Below are positions 43,053 through 52,442 of a stretch of DNA of 64,000 bases, in pieces (positions within the stretch are counted from its first letter, which is position 1; each line of letters starts with the position of its first letter). A program made the position numbers and the translations under genes. The stretch spans positions 165,558 to 229,557 of the forward strand of contig NZ_LMJW01000018.1 in assembly GCF_001429505.1 (NCBI RefSeq), written 5' to 3'. Under the pieces are notes generated by a model that worked only from the letters and a program-made list of their open reading frames with translations, was not told the origin of the DNA and searched no databases. Source of the stretch: Allobosea sp. Root483D1. GTDB taxonomy: Bacteria; Pseudomonadota; Alphaproteobacteria; Rhizobiales; Beijerinckiaceae.

Positions 43053-44162
43053 ATGAAGATCGGCGGTCAGCACTACCGTACCATCTGGCTCGACGAGGAC
43101 GGCTGGGGTGTCCGCGTCATCGACCAGACGCGGCTGCCTTTCCATTTCGAAACCGTCAGGCTCTCGACCGCCGAGGAGGCGGCGCATGCGATCCGCCACA
43201 TGACGGTGCGCGGCGCGCCCCTGATCGGTGCGACCGCGGCTTATGGCGTCGCGCTGGCGCTGCGGGTCGATGCCTCAAACGCCGCTCTGGAGCAGGCGCT
43301 TACGCTGCTCGGCGCGACGCGGCCGACAGCGGTCAATCTGCACTGGGCGCTGGCGAGGATGCGCAGGCGGCTGACTGGCCTGCCGGAAGCCGAGCGGGCC
43401 GTGGCGGCCTATGCCGAGGCGGCGGCGATCTGTGATGAGGACGTCGCGCTCTGCCGTGCCATCGGCGAGCACGGGCGCAGGCTGATCCGCGAGATCGCCG
43501 CACGCAAGCCGGCGGGCGAGCCGGTCAACATCCTGACCCATTGCAATGCCGGCTGGCTCGCCACCGTGGACTGGGGCACGGCGCTGGCGCCGATCTACCT
43601 GGCGCATGATGCTGGCATTCCCGTCCATGTCTGGGTCGACGAGACGCGGCCACGCAACCAGGGCGCGGCCTTGACGGCCTATGAGCTCGGTGGCCATGGC
43701 GTGCCGCATGCCGTGATCGTCGACAATGCCGGCGGCCATCTGATGCAGCACGGCCTTGTCGACATGGTGATCGTCGGCACGGACCGGACGACCGCGACCG
43801 GCGACGTCGCCAACAAGATCGGCACCTATCTCAAGGCGCTGGCGGCCAGGGATAATGGCGTGCCGTTCTACGTGGCGCTGCCATCACCGACGATCGACTG
43901 GACGCTGCAGGACGGGCTGAAGGAGATCCCGATCGAGGAGCGTAGCCAGCGCGAGGTCACGCATCTGTTCGGCCAGAGCGAGGATGGCCGCACCGGCTTC
44001 TTCCAGGTCGCTGCGCCCGGCAGCCTGGCGTGCAATCCGGCCTTCGACGTCACCCCGGCGCGGCTGGTCACTGGCCTGATCACCGAGCGCGGCATCGCGC
44101 CGGCGAACGCCGAGGGACTGGCGAGGCTGTTTCCTGAGATGACGAGTGGTGAGGCGGCATGA
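43053..44162 (+). CDS. mtnA: Methylthioribose-1-phosphate isomerase
   Basis: A 369-residue MtnA converting 5-methylthioribose 1-phosphate to the ribulose form. Catalytic Cys164 lies in [11 protein letters not shown] and catalytic Asp244 in [20 protein letters not shown]. Other family blocks are [16 protein letters not shown] and [19 protein letters not shown]. It starts 4 nt after apt and its stop overlaps the next start (ATGA), confirming a single operon with mtnP, apt and the aldolase. Confidence 0.94.
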   Translation: MKIGGQHYRTIWLDEDGWGVRVIDQTRLPFHFETVRLSTAEEAAHAIRHMTVRGAPLIGATAAYGVALALRVDASNAALEQALTLLGATRPTAVNLHWALARMRRRLTGLPEAERAVAAYAEAAAICDEDVALCRAIGEHGRRLIREIAARKPAGEPVNILTHCNAGWLATVDWGTALAPIYLAHDAGIPVHVWVDETRPRNQGAALTAYELGGHGVPHAVIVDNAGGHLMQHGLVDMVIVGTDRTTATGDVANKIGTYLKALAARDNGVPFYVALPSPTIDWTLQDGLKEIPIEERSQREVTHLFGQSEDGRTGFFQVAAPGSLACNPAFDVTPARLVTGLITERGIAPANAEGLARLFPEMTSGEAA

Positions 44163-44803
44163 GCGAACTGAAACTGCGTGAGGAGATCGTTGCGGTCGCG
44201 CAGGCGATCGACAAGGCGGGCTTCTGCCCGTCGAAATCCGGCAATGTCTCGGCTCGCTTCGGTAACGGGCTGCTGATCACGCCGTCGGGGCTGCCCTATG
44301 CGCAGACGAAGGCAGAGGATCTGATCCATCTGTCGCTCGATGGCGCGGTGCTCTCGGGCAAGCGCAAGCCATCGTCGGAATGGCCGTTCCATATCGAGAT
44401 CTACAGGGCGCGGCCGGATGCGCAGGCGATCGTCCACACGCATTCGCCACGCGCCACGGCGCTCTCCAGTGCGCGCCGCGGCATCCCGGCCTTCCACTAC
44501 ATGATCGCGCTCTGCGGCGGCGCCGATGTGCGCTGCGCCGACTACGCCACCTTCGGCTCGCCGGAACTGGCGGCGAACGCGGTTCGGGCGCTGGAGGGCC
44601 GCAAGGCGGTGCTGCTCGCCAATCACGGCGTGATCGCGCTCGGCGCGAGCCTGGCCGGGGCGCATACCATCGTCGCCGAAGTCGAGAACCTGGCCGGGCA
44701 GTATCTCGACCTGCTGGCATCCAGGCTCGAGCCGGTCATTCTCGACGCTGCCGAGATGGAGCGCGTCTCGGCCAAGTTCGCAGGTTACGGAAAGGTCGGC
44801 TGA
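44159..44803 (+). CDS. ald2: Class II aldolase, probable methylthioribulose-1-phosphate aldolase (Ald2-like)
   Basis: A 214-residue class II aldolase of the fuculose-phosphate type. Zinc ligands are His93 and His95 ([11 protein letters not shown]) and His156 ([11 protein letters not shown]), with catalytic Glu74 in [30 protein letters not shown] and [12 protein letters not shown] are FucA-like, not MtnB-like. Coupled to mtnA by ATGA, it most likely cleaves 5-methylthioribulose 1-phosphate to DHAP and 2-methylthioacetaldehyde, as in the DHAP shunt described in Rhodospirillum and some E. coli. No mtnB/mtnC/mtnD is in view. MtnB remains the main alternative. Confidence 0.78.
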   Translation: MSELKLREEIVAVAQAIDKAGFCPSKSGNVSARFGNGLLITPSGLPYAQTKAEDLIHLSLDGAVLSGKRKPSSEWPFHIEIYRARPDAQAIVHTHSPRATALSSARRGIPAFHYMIALCGGADVRCADYATFGSPELAANAVRALEGRKAVLLANHGVIALGASLAGAHTIVAEVENLAGQYLDLLASRLEPVILDAAEMERVSAKFAGYGKVG

Positions 44804-44856
44804 TCTTACGAGCCGATCTCACCGGTTGTTAACGGCTCTCGTTTATTGAGGGCCGG

Positions 44857-46164
44857 ATGAAGCTCTCGCGCTATCTGCTCGACTCGCTTGACGCCCTCGG
44901 TATCGGCGTTTGCGAGTACGATGAGCAGATGAGGGCCCTGTGCTGGAACCAGACCTTCCTGCAGATCTTTCCCGAGGATGAGGGCGAGATCTACGTCGGC
45001 GAGCCCTATGCCGACAATCTGGAGCGCTTTTATAGGCTCCGCCTCTCGCCCGAGGAGATGCCGGACATCGCAAGGCACGTCGCCGAAGGCGTGACGCGCC
45101 ACGAGAACCAGACGCAGCCCTTCGAATTCATCCATAATGGCCGCAAGCTGCGTGCGTCCTCCTTGCGTGCGCCAGATGGCGGGCGCGTGCGGCTGTGGCA
45201 GCCGCTCGACGTCGAGAGCCATGCCGAGGCGGCGCCTGAGCTGGTGCTGCCAGTCATGGATGCGCTGCGCTTCATTCCCGACGGCGCCACGATCCTCGAC
45301 GCGAAGGAGCGCGTGATCGCGGCGAACGACGCCTTCCGGCGGCTGTATGACCTGCCGCGCGGCACACCGGTGGTCGGTCGCACGCTGGACGAGATCATCG
45401 CCTGGTGCTGGCGCGGCGCTTCGCCCACAGGGGCCTGGCGGGCGGCGATCAGCAACGGCCTGCGCTATGACGGCGTGCCTTTCGAGATCGAACTGCCCGG
45501 CCAGCGCTGGCTCAGGCTGATCGCGCGGCACAGCACGGCCGGTGTCAGCTTCTTCACCCATGCTGACATCACCGTCGCCAAGCGCCAGCAGATGGAGCTG
45601 CTGGAGGCTCAGGAGGCCTTGCGCCGTGCCAATGCGGCGCTGGCGGAGCTCGCCGAGACGGACGGGCTGACCGGCCTCGCCAATCATCGCCGCTTCGTGG
45701 CGCGCTTCGCCGATGCCGCCGCCCGGCAAGAACCGCTCTCGCTGATGATGATCGACGCCGACCACTTCAAGACGATCAACGATCGTTTCGGCCATCTGGT
45801 CGGGGATGCCTGTCTCAAGGCCATCGCCGAGGTCATCTCGGCCCAGGTTCCGTCGCCATCGGCGCTGGTGGCCCGGATCGGCGGCGAGGAATTCGGCGTC
45901 CTGCTCGGGAACACCGCTATCGAGGCGGCTCAGGACGTTGCGATGGCCGTCCGCCGCGCCTTGCGGCGCGTGCCGTGGCGCCTGCTTCATGACGAGCTGA
46001 CAGGCGTGACCGTCTCGATCGGCCTGTGCGCGGGAGAGGGGCCGCTGGACGGCAAGAGCCTCCAGGCTCGTGCGGACGAGGCGCTCTACGCCGCCAAGCG
46101 CAATGGCCGCGACCGCATCGAGCTGGCGGTCCCCCCAGCGGCACCGCGACGGGCCGCCAGCTGA
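44857..46164 (+). CDS. PAS-PAS-GGDEF diguanylate cyclase
   Basis: A 435-residue cytoplasmic protein with no membrane segment. Two PAS-like regions (about 5-115 and 125-245) precede a GGDEF domain (about 265-425) that starts LAETDGLTGLANHRRF. The active-site loop is GGEEF at residues 342-346, a functional variant; IDADHFKTINDRFGHLVGD and the C-terminal ADEALYAAKRNGRD are intact. It should make cyclic di-GMP in response to an unidentified signal. It starts 53 nt after the aldolase, after a weak GAGCCG/CGGCTC stem, and ends where the convergent MaoC gene ends. Confidence 0.88.
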   Translation: MKLSRYLLDSLDALGIGVCEYDEQMRALCWNQTFLQIFPEDEGEIYVGEPYADNLERFYRLRLSPEEMPDIARHVAEGVTRHENQTQPFEFIHNGRKLRASSLRAPDGGRVRLWQPLDVESHAEAAPELVLPVMDALRFIPDGATILDAKERVIAANDAFRRLYDLPRGTPVVGRTLDEIIAWCWRGASPTGAWRAAISNGLRYDGVPFEIELPGQRWLRLIARHSTAGVSFFTHADITVAKRQQMELLEAQEALRRANAALAELAETDGLTGLANHRRFVARFADAAARQEPLSLMMIDADHFKTINDRFGHLVGDACLKAIAEVISAQVPSPSALVARIGGEEFGVLLGNTAIEAAQDVAMAVRRALRRVPWRLLHDELTGVTVSIGLCAGEGPLDGKSLQARADEALYAAKRNGRDRIELAVPPAAPRRAAS

Positions 46165-47175
46165 TCAGCGTTTGCGCTCGATGAAGACGCAGCCGTCGAA
46201 GCTGAAGACGGTCTCGCCGTTCTGGTTGACGCCGGTGTTGTGGTGGAAGAACAGGCCCCATTCCGGACGCGAGAGGCTGGGACGCTTGTCGGCGACGGTC
46301 GAGTGATAAGTGATGCGGTCGCCGGCATAGACCGGCTTCAGCCAACGCAGGTCCTTGAAACCGGGCGAGGGGCCGAGGCGCGGGGCGGCAGCCGGCGCGA
46401 GCGTCGCCTCCTGCCGGCGGCGGTGGCTGACCATCGCCGCCATCCAGCCGGCCGCCGTATGCCAGCCTGAGGCGCAGAGGCTGCCGAAGGAGCTCCTCTT
46501 CGCCGCGTCCTCGTCCATGTGGAAGGGTTGCGGGTCGAAGGAGCGGGCGAAGGCGACGATCTCCTCCGGCGTGAAGACGAGGCTGCCGAGCTCGTAGCTC
46601 TCGCCGACGACGAGCTCGTCGAAGAAGCCGGGAGGGGCCGTCGGCCCGGCGGGCGGCTCGACGCTGACGGTCGCCTGCGGTGGCTCGTAGCTGGCGGAGT
46701 GCTTCAGCCAGTCGCCCCGTGCCGCCTCGAAGCCGGAGCCGCGGCGGCCGAACATGATCCAGTTGTTCTGCTCGACCACCGGCTCGCCGCGCTGGTTGAT
46801 GAGCTCGAGGCGGAACTTCACCAGTCCCATCTGCGGGCGCGAACGCGATTCCTTGGTCTCGACAACGGTCCAGCGCAGCGTCAGCACATCGCCGGGCTTG
46901 ACTGGCCGCAACCATTTGACCTCCTCGATGCCGGGCGAGCCCATCGAGGTCGCGTCGAGGAGAAAGCCCTCGGCCACAAGCCGCATCAGCAGGGCGCAGC
47001 TGTGCCAGCCCGAGCCGATCAGCGAGCCGACGAAGCTCGTCTTCGCCTTGTCGGGGTCGATGTGGAAGTCCTGCGCGTCGAAACGCCCGGCGAAGGCGAG
47101 AATGTCGTCCTGCGAGACGGGGAGCGCGCCGTATTCGTTCACGGCGCCGGCGACGAAGTCCTCGAAGTAGAGCAT
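46165..47175 (-). CDS. MaoC family dehydratase, two hot-dog domains
   Basis: A 336-residue protein with two tandem MaoC-like domains (about 1-150 and 165-330). Each contains the repeated FDAQDFHID / FDPQPFHMDEDAA block with a catalytic-type Asp/His pair and a following GSLIGSGWHSCALLMRL / GSLCASGWHTAAGWMAAM helix. Such proteins hydrate enoyl-CoA or enoyl-thioesters; the exact substrate is unknown. It lies downstream of ychF on the same strand and shares no spacer with the convergent cyclase gene. Confidence 0.84.
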   Translation of the reverse strand: MLYFEDFVAGAVNEYGALPVSQDDILAFAGRFDAQDFHIDPDKAKTSFVGSLIGSGWHSCALLMRLVAEGFLLDATSMGSPGIEEVKWLRPVKPGDVLTLRWTVVETKESRSRPQMGLVKFRLELINQRGEPVVEQNNWIMFGRRGSGFEAARGDWLKHSASYEPPQATVSVEPPAGPTAPPGFFDELVVGESYELGSLVFTPEEIVAFARSFDPQPFHMDEDAAKRSSFGSLCASGWHTAAGWMAAMVSHRRRQEATLAPAAAPRLGPSPGFKDLRWLKPVYAGDRITYHSTVADKRPSLSRPEWGLFFHHNTGVNQNGETVFSFDGCVFIERKR

Positions 47176-47272
47176 CGGTAGCCCATCTCACTGATCAGGC
47201 CCGCATTCTGCTCGCGCGGCCACGCGTGATCGAGCCGAAAACGCGCAAACTCCGAATGCTCACCAGACATGG

Positions 47273-47297
47273 CGCCGGAGCGGGTTGCGCTCCGGCG
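47273..47297 (-). terminator. Strong stem-loop just after ychF
   Basis: CGCCGGAGCG-GGTTG-CGCTCCGGCG (plus-strand sense) is a 10-bp perfect stem 9 nt beyond the ychF stop. Reading in the ychF direction no U-tract follows, so it may mark or protect the 3' end rather than act as a standalone terminator. Confidence 0.4.
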
Positions 47298-47305
47298 GCG
47301 CAGAC

Positions 47306-48403
47306 TCAGTTGGCGAAGCGGAAGTGCAGCACGTCGCCGTCGGCGACGACATATTCCTTGCCTTCGAGCCGGAACTTGCCGGCCTCGCGCGCGCCAGCCT
47401 CGCCTTTATTGGCGATGTAATCCGGGTAGGCGATCGTCTCGGCGCGGATATAGCCCTTCTCGAAATCGGTGTGGATGACGCCGGCGGCGGCCGGGCCCTT
47501 GGTGCCGTTCTCGATCGTCCAGGCGCGGGCCTCCTTCGGCCCGACGGTGAAATAGGTAACGAGGTTGAGCAACGCGTAGCCGGCGCGGATCACCCGGTTG
47601 AGGCCGGGTTCCTCGAGGCCGACGGCTTCCAGATAGTCCTTCTGATCGGCGGCCGGCAGCACCGCGATCTCGCTCTCGATCTTGGCGGAGACGACGACGG
47701 CGACCGCGCCTTCCTCGGCGGCGCGGGCCTTCACCTCTTCGGAAAAGGCATTGCCCTTGTCGGCGCTGGCTTCCTCGACATTGCAGACATAGAGCACGGG
47801 CTTGGAGGAGAGCAGGCCGAGCATCTCGAAGGCGCGGCGTTCCTCGGCCGCAACCTGGACCAGACGGGCCGGCTTGCCCTCGCGCAGCAGCACGAGGCAG
47901 CGGTTCATCAGGTCGGCGGCTTCCTTGGCCTCCTTGTCGCCGGACTTGGCCTTCTTCTCCAGCGGCAGGACGCGCTTCTCGAGGCTTTCGAGGTCGGCGA
48001 GCATCAGCTCGGTCTCGATGATCTCGATATCGTTGATCGGCGAGACCTTGCCCTCGACATGGGTGATGTCGCCATCCTCGAAGCAGCGCACGACATGGGC
48101 GATGGCGTCGCATTCGCGGATATTGGCGAGGAACTGGTTGCCGAGGCCTTCGCCCTTGGAGGCGCCGCGGACGAGGCCGGCGATGTCGACGAAGGTCAGC
48201 CGGGTCGGGATGATCTCCTTCGAGCCGGCGATCGCAGCAAGCTGCTCAAGCCGCTCGTCCGGTACGGCGACGTCGCCGACATTCGGCTCGATCGTGCAGA
48301 ACGGGTAATTGGCCGCCTGCGCTGCCGCCGTCTGCGTCAGCGCGTTGAAGAGGGTCGACTTGCCGACATTCGGCAGGCCGACGATACCGCATTTGAAGCC
48401 CAT
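47306..48403 (-). CDS. ychF: Redox-regulated ATPase YchF (Ola1-type)
   Basis: A 365-residue Obg-family P-loop protein. G1 is GLPNVGKST; G3 FVDIAGLVRGASKGEGLGNQ; the G4 region reads LYVCNVEEAS, the altered form that gives YchF its ATP preference; the C-terminal TGS-like domain includes YFTVGPKEARAW, IRAGYALLNLVTYF and EYVVADGDVLHFRFAN. YchF binds ribosomes and affects stress responses. It is usually close to pth; here 4 kb of other genes intervene. Confidence 0.94.
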   Translation of the reverse strand: MGFKCGIVGLPNVGKSTLFNALTQTAAAQAANYPFCTIEPNVGDVAVPDERLEQLAAIAGSKEIIPTRLTFVDIAGLVRGASKGEGLGNQFLANIRECDAIAHVVRCFEDGDITHVEGKVSPINDIEIIETELMLADLESLEKRVLPLEKKAKSGDKEAKEAADLMNRCLVLLREGKPARLVQVAAEERRAFEMLGLLSSKPVLYVCNVEEASADKGNAFSEEVKARAAEEGAVAVVVSAKIESEIAVLPAADQKDYLEAVGLEEPGLNRVIRAGYALLNLVTYFTVGPKEARAWTIENGTKGPAAAGVIHTDFEKGYIRAETIAYPDYIANKGEAGAREAGKFRLEGKEYVVADGDVLHFRFAN

Positions 48404-48750
48404 GCTGGCTGGTCCGTTGCGTTGCGACCGCTCAGGGGCGGTGATGAGATGATGATGCGAATGCTCCGGGCCTTATTGGCGTCCGGGCGTCAAAAGACAA
48501 GATGGCGATGGGAGAGGGGGCACCTGCGGCGACCAGGGTGGCCACCCAGCCCGGTCGTGCGACGAGGCTGCCGCAATCCCCTTCCGTAGAGTTCGACAGA
48601 GCTCATCTTCGTCGCGGGGGCGTCGAAAAAAGGACGGAAGCCTCCCGATTTGAACAGTGGTTCACAAATCGTAAATATTTGCTGCTCGTCATTTAGGCAA
48701 AGCAACGCTAGGTTGCAAACTCCGGCTTTCCGTGGAGTTCCTGGCACATC
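48404..48750. other. 347-nt spacer between ychF and the autotransporter
   Basis: No gene is supported here. The left part is ordinary GC-rich sequence with a palindrome GGGTGGCCACCC around 48540. The right part from about 48645 becomes AT-rich and contains a promoter-like pair (48649-48677) and a small AACTCC...GGAGTT stem before the autotransporter start. The two flanking genes are divergent, so promoters for both are expected. Confidence 0.5.
48649..48677 (+). promoter_or_regulatory. Sigma-70-like promoter for the autotransporter gene
   Basis: TTTGAA and TAAATA are separated by exactly 17 nt in a locally AT-rich stretch, about 75 nt upstream of the ATG at 48751. The match is moderate and unsupported by experiment. 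Confidence 0.35.
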
Positions 48751-51696
48751 ATGGTTGTACTCGGTCGTTTCGACGTGGTCCGTGCCCGAGTAGCGGTCAT
48801 GTCCACGGTGAGCCTGCTTGCGCTCGCCGCTACGCCCGTTCTCGCGCAGACATGGCAAGGCGCCACGCCCGACTGGCATACGCCAGGCAACTGGTCGACC
48901 GGAACCCTTCCTACCGGCGCCACCGCCGTCACGATCGGAGCCGGCTCGCCGATCGCGCCGCTCATCACTGCGCCCGGCGCTACCACGAAAACGCTCCACA
49001 TCGGCGCCACCGGGGCGGGCCAGTCACTGACGGTGGGGGCGGTAGGCGTGCTCACCACGACCGACTACGCGACCATCGGCAATCTCGCCGGCGAGATCGG
49101 GTCGGCGCGCGTCGAGAGCGGTGGCAAATGGAACGGTACCCATCTCGATGTCGGTTTCAAAGGCAGCGGTAGCTTCAACGTCTCGAACGGCGGGAGTGCG
49201 AATTTCAGCCAGTTCGTCCGGACTGGCATCTTTGCCACCGGGGTGGGTGGCATCACCGTCACGGGGGCGGGGACGTCCTGGAACAACGGTAATGGCCATG
49301 TCGTTGGCGATAGTGGCCGGGGCACCTATCAGATCCTGGCCGGCGCCAAGGCTTCCGATCGCGCAGTAACCCTTGGCTACAACGCGGGGGCGGTCGGCAA
49401 CGCCACCGTCGACGCCTCGAAATGGGACATCTGGGGCGCGCTGATGATCGGCCAAGGAGGCCGTGGCGATGCTGTCGTTAAAGGCGGCAGTACAGTGACT
49501 ACAAGCAACAATGTCTATCTGGGCTGGCTGGCCGGAGGAAAGGGATCGCTCACCCTTGACGGAGCCGGCACGACGCTGACGGCCAGCGGCTTCACCGGCA
49601 TCGGATGGAGCGGCGAGGGCCATGTGCTCATTAGCAATGGTGCGACATATCGCACGGGCGTAGGGGCTATCGGCTATAATGCGGCCGGCTCGCGCGGCGA
49701 TCTGCGCGTGACCGGTGCCAACTCGCAATGGCTCGGCACGGGCTTCCTGATCGTTGGCAGCGTTGGAGTTGCCGAGCTGACGGTCGATAGCGGTGGTGCC
49801 GTGCGCATCGATAACGGAGCGGGGCTGCTGGCCATCGCGAACCGGGCCGGCTCGACCGGCACCGTCAATATCGGCGCCGCATCGGGTGCCCAAGCCCTCG
49901 CCGCTGGCTTCCTGGACGTGTCCGAGATCCGTCTCGGTCCGGGAACGGCGCGGCTGGTCTTCAACCACACCGATACGAACTACGTCGTTTCCGCCCGCAT
50001 CACCGGCAAAGGCACAATCGTGCACGAGAGCGGCACGACGGTCCTGAAGGCGGCGAACAGCTTCACCGGCGCGATGCAGGTGACCGGCGGCCTGCTCGTC
50101 GCCGAGGGATCATTGGCCTCGTTCTCCAATGTGACGATCGGAGAGGGAGGTACCATCGGCGGCACGGGGCAACTGCCGTCGACGACCGTGCTGGGCACGA
50201 TCTCCCCCGGCAATTCGCCGGGCACGCTGACGGTCAACGGCAACCTGACGATGGGCGCGAACTCGACCTATGTCGCCGAAATCCAGGGAGCGGTTGCCGA
50301 CCGGATCAACGTCACGGGAACGGCCGCCCTGGCGGGGACGCTGAGACTGGCCTTCCTGCCGGGCGCCTACAGCTTCGGCACGCCCTACACGCTGCTCTCG
50401 GCCCAGGGCGGCCTCGGGGGAACCCGCTTCGGCACGGTCGATTCCACCGCTGGCTTTGGGGCCGGCATCGGCGCCAACGTGGCCTATACCGCCAACGACC
50501 TACTGGTCACGCTGTCTGCCAAGCCGCTGGCCGGTCTCGTCACCGGCCCCGCCAACGCTCATGCCGTCGCCGCCGGGCTCGACCGGGCGGTCGCGGGCGG
50601 GGCGGACCCGTCGGCCTTGTTCGGGATCTACAACCTGCCGGCGGCTGCGATGCCGGCTGCGATGAACCAGCTCTCCGGCGAAGTCCACACCGCGGTTCCG
50701 GCAATGGCCTTCTCGGCCGCCGACCAGTTCCTGCGGGCGATGCTGGACCCATTCGCGGCGGGACGTGAGACGATGGCATCGGGGGCTGCGGCATTCTCCG
50801 ATCTCGCGACGCGTAAGGGCGCCCCCGCGCAGGATCCCGCTCAGCCCCTTGCGCCGGCCTATACGGTCTGGGGCGCGGCCTTCGGGTCATCCGGGCGTAG
50901 CAATGGCTCAGCCTGGGTCGGTTCGGCGCGCCGCGATCTCGACGATGCGCATCTGGCGGTCGGCGCCGATCTGCGGATCGCGCCCGGTACGATGCTGGGC
51001 TTCGCGCTCTCGGGCGGCAGTGCGAATGCGTCGTTGGCGGGCGGGCTCGGCAAGGCCAATGCCGATATCTTCCAGGCCGGTCTCTACGGCACGACACGGC
51101 TCGGCCCGCTCAACCTCGCGGCCGCCGTCGGTTATGGGGTGCTGGATACGGAGGTGAAGCGCAGCGTGGCGCTGCTCGGCAGCTCGTTGTCCTCGTCCTA
51201 CACCACCACCGCCTGGAGCGGCCGGCTGCAGGCGAGCATGGCGCTTGCCGACTGGGGTGGGTTCACAGTGTCGCCGCTGGCGGCGCTGCAGGCGGTGCAG
51301 GCGCGCAGCCCGGCGCGCGCCGAGACGAACTGGGCTGGCGCCAACGCGGGAGCGCTCGTCGTCGGCAAGCGCAGCGACGTGACCTCGCGCAGCGAGCTCG
51401 GCGTCCAGCTCGACTACGCCAGCGCGCTGGGTGGTCGAGCCCTCGCAGGTTATCTGCGCGCGGCCTGGGCGCACTATTATCAGCGCGAGGCCAGCCTGAG
51501 CGCCTCGCTGACCGGATTGGCGGGTTCCGGCTTCGTGATCGACGGTGCACGGGCGCCGCGCAACAGCGCGTTGCTGGCGGCGGGGCTCGATCTCAGGCTC
51601 AGCCAGTCGGTGGTGATCGGTGCTCATCTCGACGGCGAGCTCTCGGAGAGCGCCCGGCGCATCGGCGGGCAGGCACGGCTGAAGGTCAGCTTCTGA
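48751..51696 (+). CDS. Type V autotransporter
   Basis: A 981-residue secreted outer-membrane protein. The signal peptide ends ALAATPVLA before QTWQGATPDW. The passenger (about 33-600) is made of Gly/Thr/Asn-rich beta-helix turns such as GAGTSWNNG, GAGTTLTASG and TGANSQWLG, and has an autotransporter-associated repeat (VLKAANSFTGAMQVTGGLLV) followed by ISPGNSPGTLTVNGNLTM. The C-terminal beta-barrel (about 700-981) ends RIGGQARLKVSF with the required terminal Phe. The passenger holds no protease or lipase motif, so adhesion is the likeliest role. Start: GTGGAG lies 12 nt upstream. Confidence 0.88.
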   Translation: MVVLGRFDVVRARVAVMSTVSLLALAATPVLAQTWQGATPDWHTPGNWSTGTLPTGATAVTIGAGSPIAPLITAPGATTKTLHIGATGAGQSLTVGAVGVLTTTDYATIGNLAGEIGSARVESGGKWNGTHLDVGFKGSGSFNVSNGGSANFSQFVRTGIFATGVGGITVTGAGTSWNNGNGHVVGDSGRGTYQILAGAKASDRAVTLGYNAGAVGNATVDASKWDIWGALMIGQGGRGDAVVKGGSTVTTSNNVYLGWLAGGKGSLTLDGAGTTLTASGFTGIGWSGEGHVLISNGATYRTGVGAIGYNAAGSRGDLRVTGANSQWLGTGFLIVGSVGVAELTVDSGGAVRIDNGAGLLAIANRAGSTGTVNIGAASGAQALAAGFLDVSEIRLGPGTARLVFNHTDTNYVVSARITGKGTIVHESGTTVLKAANSFTGAMQVTGGLLVAEGSLASFSNVTIGEGGTIGGTGQLPSTTVLGTISPGNSPGTLTVNGNLTMGANSTYVAEIQGAVADRINVTGTAALAGTLRLAFLPGAYSFGTPYTLLSAQGGLGGTRFGTVDSTAGFGAGIGANVAYTANDLLVTLSAKPLAGLVTGPANAHAVAAGLDRAVAGGADPSALFGIYNLPAAAMPAAMNQLSGEVHTAVPAMAFSAADQFLRAMLDPFAAGRETMASGAAAFSDLATRKGAPAQDPAQPLAPAYTVWGAAFGSSGRSNGSAWVGSARRDLDDAHLAVGADLRIAPGTMLGFALSGGSANASLAGGLGKANADIFQAGLYGTTRLGPLNLAAAVGYGVLDTEVKRSVALLGSSLSSSYTTTAWSGRLQASMALADWGGFTVSPLAALQAVQARSPARAETNWAGANAGALVVGKRSDVTSRSELGVQLDYASALGGRALAGYLRAAWAHYYQREASLSASLTGLAGSGFVIDGARAPRNSALLAAGLDLRLSQSVVIGAHLDGELSESARRIGGQARLKVSF

Positions 51697-51832
51697 GACG
51701 GCTGCGCGCGGCATTGCGGAAGAGGTGTCTTTGGGGGGCGAGCACGGATCACGCGAACGTGCATGGCGGCAGGTTTGGCCAGCGCGCACGAGTGGAGCGC
51801 GACTTGAAAGACCGGCTTACCGGAGTTGCTCC

Positions 51833-52432
51833 ATGCGCCTGCCCTCGCTCGCCCTGATCGGCCTCGTCACGGTCCTCGCCACTGGCGCACAGGCGCAAAC
51901 GCCGCAGACCCGCATACGCGGTACGGTCGAGCGTCTCGACGGCCAATCGCTGACAGTGAAAACGCAAGAAGGCACGGCGACGGTCGCTCTCGCGCCGAAT
52001 TATTCGGTCGGCGCCGTGATCAAGGCCTCGATGGCCGATATCAAGAAGGGCAGCTTCATCGGCGTCGGCGCCCGTCCGCGTGCCGAGGGCGGGTTGACGG
52101 CCGTGCAGGTCTTCATCTTTCCCGAGGCGATGCGCGGCACGGGCGAGGGGCACAGGCCCTGGGCCGTGCTGCCGGATTCGACGATGACCAACGCCACGGT
52201 GGCCGAGACGGTCTCGCGCGTCGAGAGTAGCAGCGTCACGCTGACCTATCCGGGCGGCGAGCAGACAATCGCGATCACGCCCGAGGCCAACATCGTCATG
52301 GCCGCGCCGGCACAGGCGGCCGATCTCATCGCCGGGGCGCAGGTGGCGCTGACCGCGAGCCGGCAGGCCGATGGCAGCCTGTCGAGCGGCCGGGTGACGA
52401 TCGCCAGGGCTGGTGCCCAGCTGCCGCTGTGA
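51833..52432 (+). CDS. Exported DUF5666-like protein
   Basis: A 199-residue protein with a signal peptide (MRLPSLALIGLVTVLATGAQ ending A before QTP). The mature part has two repeats of an OB-like beta fold: RIRGTVERLDGQSLTVKTQE and, later, VSRVESSSVTLTYPGGEQTI, with KKGSFIGVGARPRAEGGLTA between. This is the pattern of DUF5666 proteins, whose function is not known. CGGAG at 51820-51824 decides the start. It lies 137 nt after the autotransporter on the same strand, convergent with pth by 10 nt. Confidence 0.78.
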   Translation: MRLPSLALIGLVTVLATGAQAQTPQTRIRGTVERLDGQSLTVKTQEGTATVALAPNYSVGAVIKASMADIKKGSFIGVGARPRAEGGLTAVQVFIFPEAMRGTGEGHRPWAVLPDSTMTNATVAETVSRVESSSVTLTYPGGEQTIAITPEANIVMAAPAQAADLIAGAQVALTASRQADGSLSSGRVTIARAGAQLPL

Positions 52433-52442
52433 AAGTCGAGCT

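Noticed and set aside
40277..43054. 925-codon open frame on the minus strand
   Set aside because: It runs antisense through petB, petC, mtnP and apt; those four genes are certain by motif, so this is a shadow frame.
44159..44803. Methylthioribulose-1-phosphate dehydratase MtnB
   Set aside because: The [26 protein letters not shown] and YATFGSPEL blocks match FucA-like aldolases better; MtnB kept only as an alternative.
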